From contig OX104127.1 in the NCBI GenBank assembly GCA_944470555.2, positions 98,480,708 to 98,544,707 of the forward strand: DNA of 64,000 nucleotides, read 5' to 3'. Shown here one piece after another: positions 45,098 through 54,678 of this stretch; the stretch's first letter is position 1, and each line of letters begins with the position of its first letter. The translations under genes and the position numbers were made by a program. Source of the DNA: Heterobilharzia americana (Eukaryota; Platyhelminthes; Trematoda; Strigeidida; Schistosomatidae). The notes beneath the pieces were generated by a model that was not told the origin of the DNA, ran no database searches, and saw nothing but the letters and a program-made list of their open reading frames with translations.

Positions 45098-46596
45098 GGA
45101 ACTAATATGCCTGAATTTATTTAAATATACAGTTTCTGTATAACTTCCGAAAAGTTAGAGATGACAACACGAAGCTGCCAGTTAGTGGAGCCATCTACGT
45201 AGGTCCTAGTTTTTACCTTACTTGGAAAGAAACACCGAGTCGACTTCCGTCAGGTGGCACTAGGTAGACGACTGGTGTACAGACAATTGACTCTTACTTT
45301 ACCGTGTGTGATACACTATTTTATGCATCAAACAGCAGCCTCAAGACCACTTGCGTCATCTCATGATTGGCTATGGATGCTGAAGGACGATTTCAAGTAT
45401 ATGCTGGATCTCAGCATTGGTACACTGGTAGAAGATCCTCCCGTAGTCGTTTATGTTAAGGACTCAGGCAACGATCCACTATTCAGTGCACTCGGAGGAG
45501 TACGCTAGGGCCGAAACATCGGGCTCTCGAAAGTTCTGAAAACACAGTTAACTCCTTAGTGCGCGTAAACGTGTGGAATTCTTTTTTTGCGATGGCATCA
45601 TTTTGGTGATAATGCAAAGGTTTCCAAACCCTTTTTGTTGTCGATGCCTTTTTTCATGCGTGTTGTTTTGAATGAAAACCAGTCTTGGATATTTTTAACT
45701 CTCGTGTTTCAAACTGAGGCTTATTGGCGCTTGTTGTTCTGGTATTAACTACCCGTATAGTACAAATAGCAGCGACCAGCTGCTGATAGGTTTTCGTGCA
45801 GACTTTCGGAAATATGTACGTTGTTGCAAGGGGATGTGAGCTCATTGGCGGCCATACGGATCTGAAAGGGAAAAGTGGAGGAGATAAACGTGTTCCGACG
45901 AGTCAACAAGGAAATAAGATGTACTTACACTTATTAATAAAACGCATCTGACAAACGTTTGGGTTTGGTGACGAAGAGATGAGACAGTACAGATATTGAA
46001 ACTAGACAGTGGATGGCTGAAGTTTTGAACGTGTTAAAAAGTTTCCGTTTTCCCCTCCAGGTGAAAGTCGACAAAACGTGGAGATTGAGGTTGACCAGTC
46101 ATGATATTTAATGTTTTTTACTTGGCAGGGAAGTCCCAGAATGGGCCTTTACAACCAAGGGTGAATTCGTGCAGTAAGACAGCTTTGGCAATGGCGAAGC
46201 CATTAGGTTTTTACTCCCGACTTGTACAGTCATAAGGTTCTAACATGGACTCGGTACGAGAGCATTGAACCGTAGCTGTGAGCAAGTCAACAAAATCAAC
46301 AGCCTGAGTCTCGATTAAACTCAGCACCACCATTCACCTCCTTGTTTGCAACGAGTTGTCAAGATGAAGGAACCCAGTCAGGTATCCAGGCCATATAGCA
46401 CGTCGTTGTGGTAGGTTACCTTGAACAAGTGAAAAAATTAGTGTTTGGCCTCTGTGAATGTGAACATTTCTGGAGGACACTGAACCAACCACTCATGGTA
46501 TATTGCGCGTTGTCAGCATTTTTATCTCGATTTGCAACAGATAAACCGATGCTCCTGTAAAACCCAACAAGTAGAGACGGACGCGGAAAGCATATA
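45098..46596. other. non-coding stretch between retroelements
   Basis: No supported gene. The short frames at 45254-45508 and 45654-45845 have no recognisable domain. Confidence 0.4.
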
Positions 46597-47046
46597 ATGA
46601 TCCGAAGTGATCCCGTAATCCCTTCTGGAATTGACAGAAGTATGAACAGTAGCTCCACCAATAAGGTTCTATGCACTGAGCTACGTCTCACTAGTAATGA
46701 GAACAAAAATAGACGTCACAACAACCCAACCCTATCGTTTACTAGTGAGAAAAGCCAACATCAAACTACCTATAATAGAATGTCAGCGGGGTATTTTGTG
46801 AGGAAAAACTTTGGTCTGCTGCATGGCTGTAGTTTACTAGGAGACAGCCCCCGATCCAACATAATGCCAGTTACGTCCGTTGTGAATTGTACCAGAAGGC
46901 AGTCACTGGTAAGGAATACAACGCAAAACAGAAGTTTACATAGAACACAAAAACACGATGATTTTTTATCCATCACGTCCCTATCAGCAGCAGCTTTGGC
47001 CAAACAACTGATGGGGATGTTGAAACCCCCTACTCTGAACCGCTAA
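46597..47046 (+). pseudogene. possible ORF1 or N-terminal region of CR1-like element
   Basis: An open frame of 149 codons with an ATG, rich in Ser, Thr, Asn and Arg. It has no zinc knuckle or other motif I recognise. It is assigned to the element only by position and strand, immediately upstream of the endonuclease frame. Confidence 0.35.
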
Positions 47047-47250
47047 TCTTAGCGCCCTCGGAGCAACAGAAAAGACACAGTCAAACATACACACAAATCC
47101 AAGACACCAACTACCGAAGTTGTGTCAACAGATGCGAAAGCACAACAGATCTGTTGAATCCTCCAAGTGGTATCACCAGCCCTACACACCCACCACGTAC
47201 AATAGTAAAACTGCCTACCCTCCGTGTAAGATACTAGAGACGGCGCTTGC

Positions 47251-47756
47251 ATGAGGTCAAACTCTGTCCATTTGGATACAATGTGCACACTGAACACAAA
47301 TAAAAACATTGCTCCGTTCTCCCCTGATAAAGGTGATACTATTTCAAGTCATTGTGCGGTCGATTTACCACTAGGATATCCTAGTAACTCTACAGCTACA
47401 AGTGAACAAGGTGTAGAGACGTTCTGTAACGCAACGACGTCAGACTATACTCAGTCAAGCGACACTGAGACACCTTTGGGCTTGTTTAGCGAACTAGAAA
47501 GCTTTACACACTATTACTTCTCCTACTTGTACATCGTTCTCATAAACGCAAGGTCCGTCCCTAGTAAACTATCGGTATTAAGAGGAATCGCGCTCAGATA
47601 TAAGCCGCCGGTAATAATTATCACTGAGTCTTGGTGTCACGCAAATATACCAGATGAAGAGATAAGTATTGACTTGTATACATAATTCCGATGTGACCGG
47701 AGTAACAAGAAAGGAGGAGGTTGCCTGATGTACTTCCTGAACACTCACCGTATTCA
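47251..47756 (+). pseudogene. CR1-like endonuclease, first part
   Basis: The frame contains LINARSVPSKLSVLRGIAL and IIITESWCHANIPDEEIS, the start of an APE-type endonuclease with its ETW-like Glu. A stop after DLYT at 47685 is followed by the next motif, GGGCLMYFLNTHR, in another frame. The domain breaks at 47756, where the RTE fragment has inserted, and resumes at 48625. Confidence 0.8.
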
Positions 47757-48624
47757 TCATCATCATTATCAACATAGGACCAGGCATTACTGAGTAACGG
47801 TCAGAGTTGCCACACCTCATATCAGCACATCAAGTAAAAAGGTAGTGAGGTGAAGGATGAAGATAAGTGAATGCAGTCAAAAGAAATACAAAGTACGAGA
47901 AGAAAGGAAAGAGGAGTGACAAAATAGTGAGATTTGGTATAGCGTTGTTAAGATGAGGATAATGTGTGTATACATCTGCGCCACTGACTTCGGTTCTGAG
48001 CCATATCACCTAGGGTCTCCAACCACTGGTTCCTCTTGTCCCGTGGACCCCAACCACCTAGTCTGCATCGTCCTACATGGCTTAAACCAACAGTCAGAGA
48101 CTTCATATATTGGTGCCATGTTTTAGTCTGGCCACCTCGGGCCTTTTTCCAACCTGGACCCACCTCAGCCAACATTGTGTGACGAGGCAATCGGTGACTA
48201 GGCATACGTAGTACGTGTCCCAACCATTTCAGTCGACGAAGGTTCACAACCTCGTCAACTGACTTACCTCTTCTCCCCAAAACTCTACACCTAACTTCTG
48301 CATTACTTACATAGTGACACCACGGAATACGTCCTATACTATGAAGGCAACGGTGGTCAAACACCTGAAGCCTTTTTGTATCCTCCACTTTCAATGGCCA
48401 TGTTTCACAGCCATATAGTAGAACAGAGCGGACTGCTGTGCAGTACACGCGACCCTTAATAGAGAAACGAATATCACGGCGGCGCCATAGGTGGCGCAAA
48501 TTGGCAAAAGCCAATCCAGCCTTTTGTATCCGTGCAGAAATCTCATCGACAACTAACCCACCGGGGTTGATCCTACTTCCCAGGTAAGTGAAGTGGTCAA
48601 CACACTCAACCCTCACCGTATTCA
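47744..48624. repeat. 13-bp target-site duplication of nested RTE
   Basis: CTCACCGTATTCA occurs at 47744-47756 and 48612-48624, bracketing the nested RTE fragment. Confidence 0.9.
47757..48611 (-). mobile_element. nested 5'-truncated RTE-clade insertion
   Basis: Minus strand. One long open frame, 241 codons as far as 48673, contains HFTYLGSRINPGG, then RSVLLYGCETWPL, FDHRCLHSIGRI, RLKWLGHVLRMPSHRLPR, GWKKARGGQTKTWHQ and GWGPRDKRNQWLETL. These are the C-terminal motifs of RTE-type ORF2. The frame closes at 47948 and a 3' UTR ends in a short ATG array (TCATCATCAT on the + strand at 47754-47765). The frame is uninterrupted within the insertion, so this is younger than its CR1-like host. It belongs to a different RTE subfamily from the copies at 13745, 21085 and 26447 (GCETWPL rather than GSxTWR). 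Confidence 0.92.
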
Positions 48625-49180
48625 GGTTGGAAAATATGGTTCTTGATAAAGTAAGTGACTCTCTATGGATCATAGTACACTACAGAAATGCTACAGCACT
48701 GGTGGGATGTGTTTACAGAGCACCTTGTACCTTTAACAATCATGAGATTGCACTGATTACGGCTCTGGAACATGCATCCACTCTCCCATATGATCATAAG
48801 ATCATATGCGGTGACTTAACCTACCTGAAATTAAGTGGGATTCACTTACTGGTCCGGCTAGGTGTGACAACTCTTTCCATACACTGTTTATTTTTGGATG
48901 GAAGCAGATTGTTACAACTCCTACAAGAGGTGACAATGTATTGGACTTAATATTTTGCCATAACATAAATCCTACTTTGACAAATGTAGGCTCCAAGTTC
49001 CCAGGAAGTGATCACAAAACGGTATTATGTGTACTACTACTTCCTGCAACTGGTAATTCCACTGCACACCAAATAGTATGTAGAGACTACGGTAGGATGG
49101 ATTGGCAGCAGATGTGTCCAATGCTTAGGTGCACTAACTGGGGGATCATTCTTCACCCCCCACAAACCTCAAATTAATCG
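48625..49180 (+). pseudogene. CR1-like endonuclease, second part
   Basis: Continues the domain broken at 47756: VSDSLWIIVHYRNATALVGCVYRAP, then KIICGDL (the GDFN-type motif, altered), then after a frameshift DLIFCHNINPT and FPGSDHKTV with the catalytic SDH. The frame changes near 48900, and the element cannot encode an active endonuclease. Confidence 0.8.
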
Positions 49181-49185
49181 TTGAT

Positions 49186-49683
49186 GTGTTTTACTACAAC
49201 TCTAAAACCTGTCTTGAGACCATCGTTCCATTGAAAGTTTCCAAAAATATGTCACTAAACAATAGGCCATATATACCTCCCAATGCTCGTAGAAAGTTAC
49301 GCAAACTCTCAACAAGATACTACAGACATCACGACGTCGATGCACTTTGGTTGATTCTTGGTACTCTTAACTCTATCTCGCACAACCATGATTTGCGTTT
49401 GAAGAATGAAGAGAGCCGTACACTAGCTAGCTCATCTGGAGTATATGCTCTCTCAGCACTCCTTAGGAAGCGATCGAATCGCACGAGACATAACATTCCT
49501 CTTCTTATCCATGACACCAAAGCTTATAATGATCCCGTGGATATGTGTGAAATATTCAGCGACTCATTTGCAGTTAGTTATCTGGAAACTACAAATTTTT
49601 CGTGCGCCACTAATGCTGTCCGCACTTTTAAAACCTATTCCTCTCCTGAACTAACGACACCAGATACGGTTGAATTCACATAA
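49186..49683 (+). pseudogene. CR1-like linker between endonuclease and RT
   Basis: An open frame of 165 codons with the basic NARRKLRKLSTRYYRHHD region and the start of the pre-RT segment. It is equivalent to 43645-43076 of the minus-strand element. A stop at 49681 lies just before the RT. Confidence 0.7.
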
Positions 49684-49689
49684 TCTAAT

Positions 49690-50571
49690 TTTCACCAAGC
49701 CACTCAGACACTAAAATGCTCCACCAGCGCTGGCACAGACGGAATATCATCACATTTATCTAAATTTAGTGGCCCTGATATTCCATTATTATTACTTAAA
49801 ATATTTTCTCTCTCTTTGGAATCTTTCACATACCCTGATATATGGAAAACATCATTTATTCTCCCTAGATATAAATCTGGCTCAGAAACACTGGCCAGTA
49901 ACTACAGACCAATAAATATTACGCCTGTAGTTTCTAGAATTATGGAGAGAGTTGTTAAAGAAAGCGTTCTTCAGCATATGATTAGTGGCAACATCATCAC
50001 ATCGAGTCAACATGGGTTCCTAAAATCGAGGTCCTGCAAAACTTGCCATCTTGACTTCTTTAACTTCATAACTACTACGCGCGACCGACACCAATTAGTC
50101 CTTGTACTCTATCTAGACATTTCAAAGGCATTCGACAGGGTCGATCACTTGCAGTTAATAAGTAAGTTGATGACTATGGGAATTGACTACCCACTATTGG
50201 GATGGATTAAGTCTTTCCTCAGTAATCGCACTCAAGTGGTGAAGGTAGATTCACACACTTCAAAACCTAGGCCAATCACCTCTAGTGTAGTTCAAGGCAG
50301 TGAATTAGGTCCCCTTCTCTTTACTTTATACGTCAGTGACATCTGCAGCTGCTTTACATACGGCAAACCAATCTTGTTTGCCGATGACCTAAAAGTTGCA
50401 TACACATTCACCCATGAAGATTTATCCCACTTCCAAGCACTAATACAAAAGGGAGCTCGATATAATATCCGCGTTGTCCGCTGCTTGGAGACTTCAGTTC
50501 AATATAGGCAAATGTGGCTGTTTAGGATTTGTCCTGGTGCGAACTTGACAGACGCAAAGATCAATCACTAA
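49690..50571 (+). pseudogene. CR1-like reverse transcriptase
   Basis: From 49816 an open frame carries NYRPINITPVVSRIMERVV, SQHGFLKSRSC, YLDISKAFDRVDH with the motif A Asp (residue 101), SSVVQGSELGPLLFTLYVSDI (motif B, a changed SGVPQG) and FADDLK (188-192, motif C). After about 50455 the correct frame shifts to the one reading SAAWRLQFNIGKCGCLGF, and this ends at 50536, where repeat X begins. RT motifs are largely intact, but the frameshift and insertion break the protein. Confidence 0.88.
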
Positions 50572-50852
50572 TTATTCGGACTTGTTATATACCCGCGAGT
50601 ACGAGACCAAGAAAGAACACGATAGCGTAGTCGGATGGAATAGTATATTTAGATGGTTGTGCCAAGATACCGATGTGTTCCAACTAACTGGCTAGAGGGT
50701 CGAATACGAGCAGTGCAACGTAACACGACAGCGTGCCAAATGGCGAGGATGCTTGACCGGGTGCCTTCAGCTTAGCGAGTCCAGTTGAACTATCAAGGTC
50801 AGTATCAATGTCGAAAGTCGTCAAACCCTAGGCCATTGATTTTGGGGAAGTG
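50537..50852 (+). repeat. dispersed repeat X, copy 2 (inserted in RT)
   Basis: Interrupts the CR1-like RT between GKCGCLGF and YSWICSGAPS. It is similar to 31331-31656. No clear target-site duplication was seen. Its left edge coincides with the outer end of the long inverted repeat. Confidence 0.78.
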
Positions 50853-51600
50853 TGTGACTCTACAGCTGGATATGTTCTGGTGCTCCATCGGTGGATATCC
50901 AACATCTTCAGTCTACGAAACTACCCGTTCTTGAAAGTGCATGTGACCTTGGACTAAGATATTCAAGGGACCTCACGTTTTCTGAACAGGTAGCATCACA
51001 GACTCGCAAATCTAGGATCCTGATGGGTTGCATGGTTCGTAACTTCTACTTCAAAGAAGTCAAGTTGCTACTCTAAAAAACTTTTGTACGTTCACTGTTA
51101 GAATACTGTCCATTTATACTGAGTGGTAACTGCATAATAGACAAATACAAAACAGGTGTCCAAGGGTATTTCACAGCTAGATTACTAGGACACGATTTCA
51201 AACAGGACTACAGCTCCAGGCGCAGAACACTGAGCCTAGAAACACTTTGGATGAGACGACTCAAAATTAACCTGACATTATCCTTTGATGGAGTACAGAA
51301 ACACACGTTTACAGCAAGTGTTGGGTTTCATTTCGAACAGTTGTTACGATCTGCGCAACCAGACCCACAGCGTCAAAATGAAGTCGTCCAAGTCCTGCTT
51401 GCGCGCAAACTTCTTTGCCATCAAATTCTCTCAGTTGTGGAACAGACGTCCAGCTAAAGTGAAGGCCTCCAAATCAACCCCTGAATTTGGTCGGTTACTG
51501 CCTAACTTCTTATCATCTGGTGACTTTTCCGGCTTATCGAATACACCAACAGTCTCTATCACGACACTTCGTATACTCGGCCTCCTTAATGTGTAATGAG
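50853..51600 (+). pseudogene. CR1-like C-terminal region
   Basis: Frames with LPVLESACDLGLRYSRDLTFSE, then KTFVRSLLEYC-type sequence after a stop, then the end LRANFFAIKFSQLWNRRPAKV closing at about 51596. This is the usual C terminus of CR1-type ORF2. The same region is present inverted at 59399-60104. Confidence 0.8.
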
Positions 51601-52468
51601 ACAGCCACCACATCTACACTGACCTTTCATACGAAGCGTTGGGGAGACTTCCATAAGTTACCACCTCAAACTAAAGGCACATTCTGCCCCATCCAACACA
51701 GTAATCAAAAACAGAAATTCCACACCACATGACAGCAGGAAATTTATATTTCTAGGTACTCTAAAGGAAAAGCGCATACAGTGAACACCATAGCAAGGGA
51801 AGTTAAGTAGGGAGAAACATGAACATAGAAAACACTCTCCTTATTGGAATTCTTGCTTTCTCCACCTGCTGCTTTGTCTGTTTTTTTCTCGTTGTAGAAA
51901 AATAATTCAGTTCTAAACGTTGGCTTGGTTGTCGTCGTGAATTAATTACTTAAGGAACGGACCATGGCTGAAACTACCCTTCATGGAGGGTAACCAGCTT
52001 CACTACGTTCAGAATACCTAACTACAACAAGCAGAAATAAAAGGTGCTCACTGGACTACAACTTCATAATTACCAAAATATAGGATCTACTCATTATGAA
52101 ATCCATCATGAAAGTCCAACACTTACTGACCACTAGGCTGTCACGACCCATGAAAACAGAGGGCAAGAAGTTCTGGAAGCCCATTTGGCGCATTCAAACA
52201 AGTCTATTGCTTCTGGATGCTGGGGTTGGAGAAGTGAAGACATTTGGCTTTCAGCCATAATATTCATCAAAATTATGAATCTTTGTCGTGAAATGGTATT
52301 AACATGCATGAATTATGCAGTCCTGGAACCATTAATGAAGTGCAATATGTAAACAATTCGCGCACACATTCCTTCATAAACTTCTCACCTTTATCTCAAG
52401 CAAAAAGTACAAATTGTCACGATGGAAGTATTAGCTTCGAGCTTTATTTTTCTCCAGGTATTACCTGC
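51601..52468. other. unassigned part of the left inverted-repeat arm
   Basis: May include the 3' untranslated region of the CR1-like element. No tail or domain was recognised. Confidence 0.35.
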
Positions 52469-52714
52469 AATGTCTAGATACAAACCTAGTTTTTTGTTGA
52501 TGCGAAGACAATACTTCCTTATGTCCAACTTGTAAATTTCATGCACACTTATTCTGTTGGGATGTTCCATCATATGAACATGCAGCACCTATATCTTCTA
52601 GTGACAACTGGTGGGGACTGAGATTACCTTCCATGGAGATGAATGTGATTTACATGGGAAAATATTCATGCCTGTGAAAATGGTGTGTGTCTGTATATTC
52701 AGGATTAAATATTA
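52469..52714 (+). repeat. dispersed repeat Y, copy 2
   Basis: Similar to 35303-35548. It ends with CTGTATATTCAGGAT and an AT-rich ATT-like tail, exactly where the inverted-repeat arm ends. Confidence 0.78.
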
Positions 52715-52799
52715 ATATTAATATATATGAAGCCCGTAAGCGAGCTACACTGCTGACTTCTGACCACTGTATCGTTCGTGTTTTGCCTAAAGTGTACTG

Positions 52800-53177
52800 A
52801 AAATTATAGGAGAAAGCTTTTGCATACATTTCAATGAAAGTTCAATACAGATGCTATTCACGAGATAATATATTGCGTTCGACAAGCATGCTTATAGAAA
52901 CGGTCAAGGATATATTTGCTGATGAAGTTTTAGACAACACTGTTACCAATATCGCAAGCTATCTCAGATTCTGTCTCGAAATCTGCTGCCGTACGGAAAC
53001 AATTTACATGAGATTTGACAGACTTTCCTCTCCTCACCTCAAGAGGCTTCGGAGAGAAAGGAAAGGTTGTATAAGGCGAGAGAGCACTCTGGCGTTAAAA
53101 GGCTTAACTGCCTAATTAAGTCTGAAATACAACGTCTGAATACTACATACAAAAAGAAGTTCTTATCGTGCAAGAAT
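52800..53177 (+). pseudogene. non-LTR element linker fragment, BEL target
   Basis: Two overlapping frames encode basic, RT-linker-like sequence (HLKRLRRERK, then VKRLNCLIKSEIQRLN and YKKKFLSCKN after a frameshift), of the kind found between endonuclease and RT in non-LTR elements. It breaks off at 53177, where the BEL LTR starts, so it was probably the BEL insertion target. The other side of this target was not found. Confidence 0.45.
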
Positions 53178-53865
53178 GTAACGGGCAATCGATCTGAAAA
53201 TCCCCCCCGATCACCCTCATTTGATTGTATTGACACTTATTTTAACATTTTTACCCTCGTTATGGATGGTGTACCTTTGACACTAGCCGGTGTGATGTTA
53301 TTTGCTTGTTTGACTGTCTTATTTGACTTTGCACTCGGTATTAGCCTTTGTATGCTTGAGACTTATTATGAATGTTTCACTTTCCTATTATGTGACTCTG
53401 GAATGTCGACAAGGTGACGTTGTTTTACTGCGCCCGACATTTTGCTTTGGTTCAGCTTACGGTTGTACTGTGATGTGACTGTTTGTCTTTTGACTGTCCA
53501 CTGGAAGAGTTTATTTGTTGATTTTACTCTAGCAGGCAGAGTTTTGATCCATTTTCTTCAGGAATTTTCTTGTTGACTCTCAGGTACTTAACAATTAATT
53601 TGTTTAGCCAGTTTCCGCCGTATTGTACGTATTTGCACCCGAGAACGTTTTGGACTGTATAGTTACCCAACGGCACTGTTGAGGTATTTTTGTAATTTGA
53701 CATAACTTATTGTTGCTTTGATAGTACCACAGATTTTGTTACGAATCTACTATTGAATTACTACAAACCGTGTTTTGATATTTCGATCCAACCTTTGACT
53801 GTGCGTCACTCGCGGAAGTTAGGAAGCTATACAGTAGAACGCAGGAACTAGTCAGATTCACGTCA
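53178..53865 (+). mobile_element. BEL/Pao 5' LTR
   Basis: Starts TGTAACGG, ends in CA at 53865, and is directly followed by a primer-binding-site-like string. The boundaries are set by alignment with the antisense LTR at 45097-44424. Length is about 688 bp. No matching 3' LTR exists downstream in the window. Confidence 0.82.
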
Positions 53866-53867
53866 GT

Positions 53868-53880
53868 TGGCACCGCCTAG
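53868..53880 (+). other. BEL primer-binding-site-like string
   Basis: TGGCACCGCCTAG, 2 bp after the LTR end, starts with TGG as expected for a site complementary to a tRNA 3' CCA end. The tRNA was not identified. Confidence 0.55.
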
Positions 53881-53907
53881 CTATTTCCCGCGTTCAGGCC
53901 AAGATTA

Positions 53908-54678
53908 TTGGATTCTGGCCGCTACAGTACTCAACAACCCGTCACTGCTGTACCTGGCAATCGCAAGGTGTTCCTTGAGTCAATTCCGGACGGGGAAGGT
54001 GACATGTCCATGGATCCAACCTCAGATACCAAGCAAGTCCCTCTTGATGTTATTTCATGCCGTGGCTCTGATAATGGTACAGTTATTGACTATAGTAAGA
54101 CTAGTCCTTGTAGGACCTCTGCTCAGTTGAAGGTACGACAGTTGGATGAAAGGCAAGAGTTGGAACTTCGTGAATTCAAGGCTAAACAAAGACAGGAAAG
54201 GTTGCGTCTGCATAAAGAACTCAACTTAGATGTGAATGGGGGTTTAGGTGATACCTTTTCCTTGGATGATGATATAAAGTGTCACAAATCAGTTTGTCTT
54301 GGCATTGACCCTCATAGCAGTTCTGATCGTGAAACGACTAGCCAGGCGAGCAGCGCAGAAAACAAAGGGGTTGCCGCTACGTTGCCTTGTGTCAGTGTTG
54401 GCCATGAGTTGCCGAAAGTAGAATTAAGCAGCTTTGACGGACATCCAGCCAAATATTGGAAGTTTATGAGGCAGTTTGAGCTCTACGTTGTCTCTAAGGT
54501 TGATGATGATGGACAGAGGCTGTTATACTTGTTACATTACTGTAAAGGTAAGGCCAGGGAGGCTATAGAGGAATGCATTATGTTACCACCATCTGCTGGT
54601 TATCGTAGGGCTCGGGATATACTCAACGTTTGTTTGGAAGGACTCATGAAGTCAGCCGGGCCTTACTACAGGATCTGA
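53908..54678 (+). pseudogene. BEL/Pao gag, N-terminal part
   Basis: Structural protein of a BEL/Pao LTR retrotransposon. The frame is open from before 53908 (a TTG); the first in-frame ATG is at 54004. After an acidic, low-complexity N terminus comes a charged coiled-coil-like stretch (DERQELELREFKAKQRQERL). Then comes ELPKVELSSFDGHPAKYWKF, the start of the BEL gag domain. The correct continuation lies in the -1 frame from about 54630 (FGRTHEVSRALL), so a frameshift breaks the polyprotein near DILNV. BEL elements normally have one gag-pol frame, so I read this as a lesion. Confidence 0.85.

Larger units (their letters stand above)
46597..51600 (+). mobile_element. long CR1-like non-LTR element, interrupted
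   Basis: Composite call. A possible N-terminal or ORF1-like region (46597-47046) comes first. The endonuclease is split by a nested RTE insertion (47251-47756 and 48625-49180). A linker (49186-49683), an RT (about 49690-50536) and a C-terminal region (50853-51596) follow, with repeat X lodged inside the RT-proximal part at 50537-50852. Domain order is that of CR1/Jockey-type elements. Many frameshifts are present. The 5' limit is not defined, and a 3' tail was not identified because the region runs on into an inverted-repeat arm. Confidence 0.8.
50537..52714 (+). repeat. left arm of a 2178-bp near-perfect inverted repeat
   Basis: Every position pairs with 110995 minus itself on the other strand, from 50537/60458 to 52714/58281, with no gaps and only isolated differences (one near 51013). 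The arm contains repeat X, the C-terminal part of the CR1-like element and repeat Y. Confidence 0.95.

Noticed and set aside
54619..54640. Programmed -1 frameshift between BEL gag and pol
   Set aside because: No slippery heptamer is evident. The shift falls in mid-gag and BEL elements normally use one frame, so a mutation is the simpler reading.
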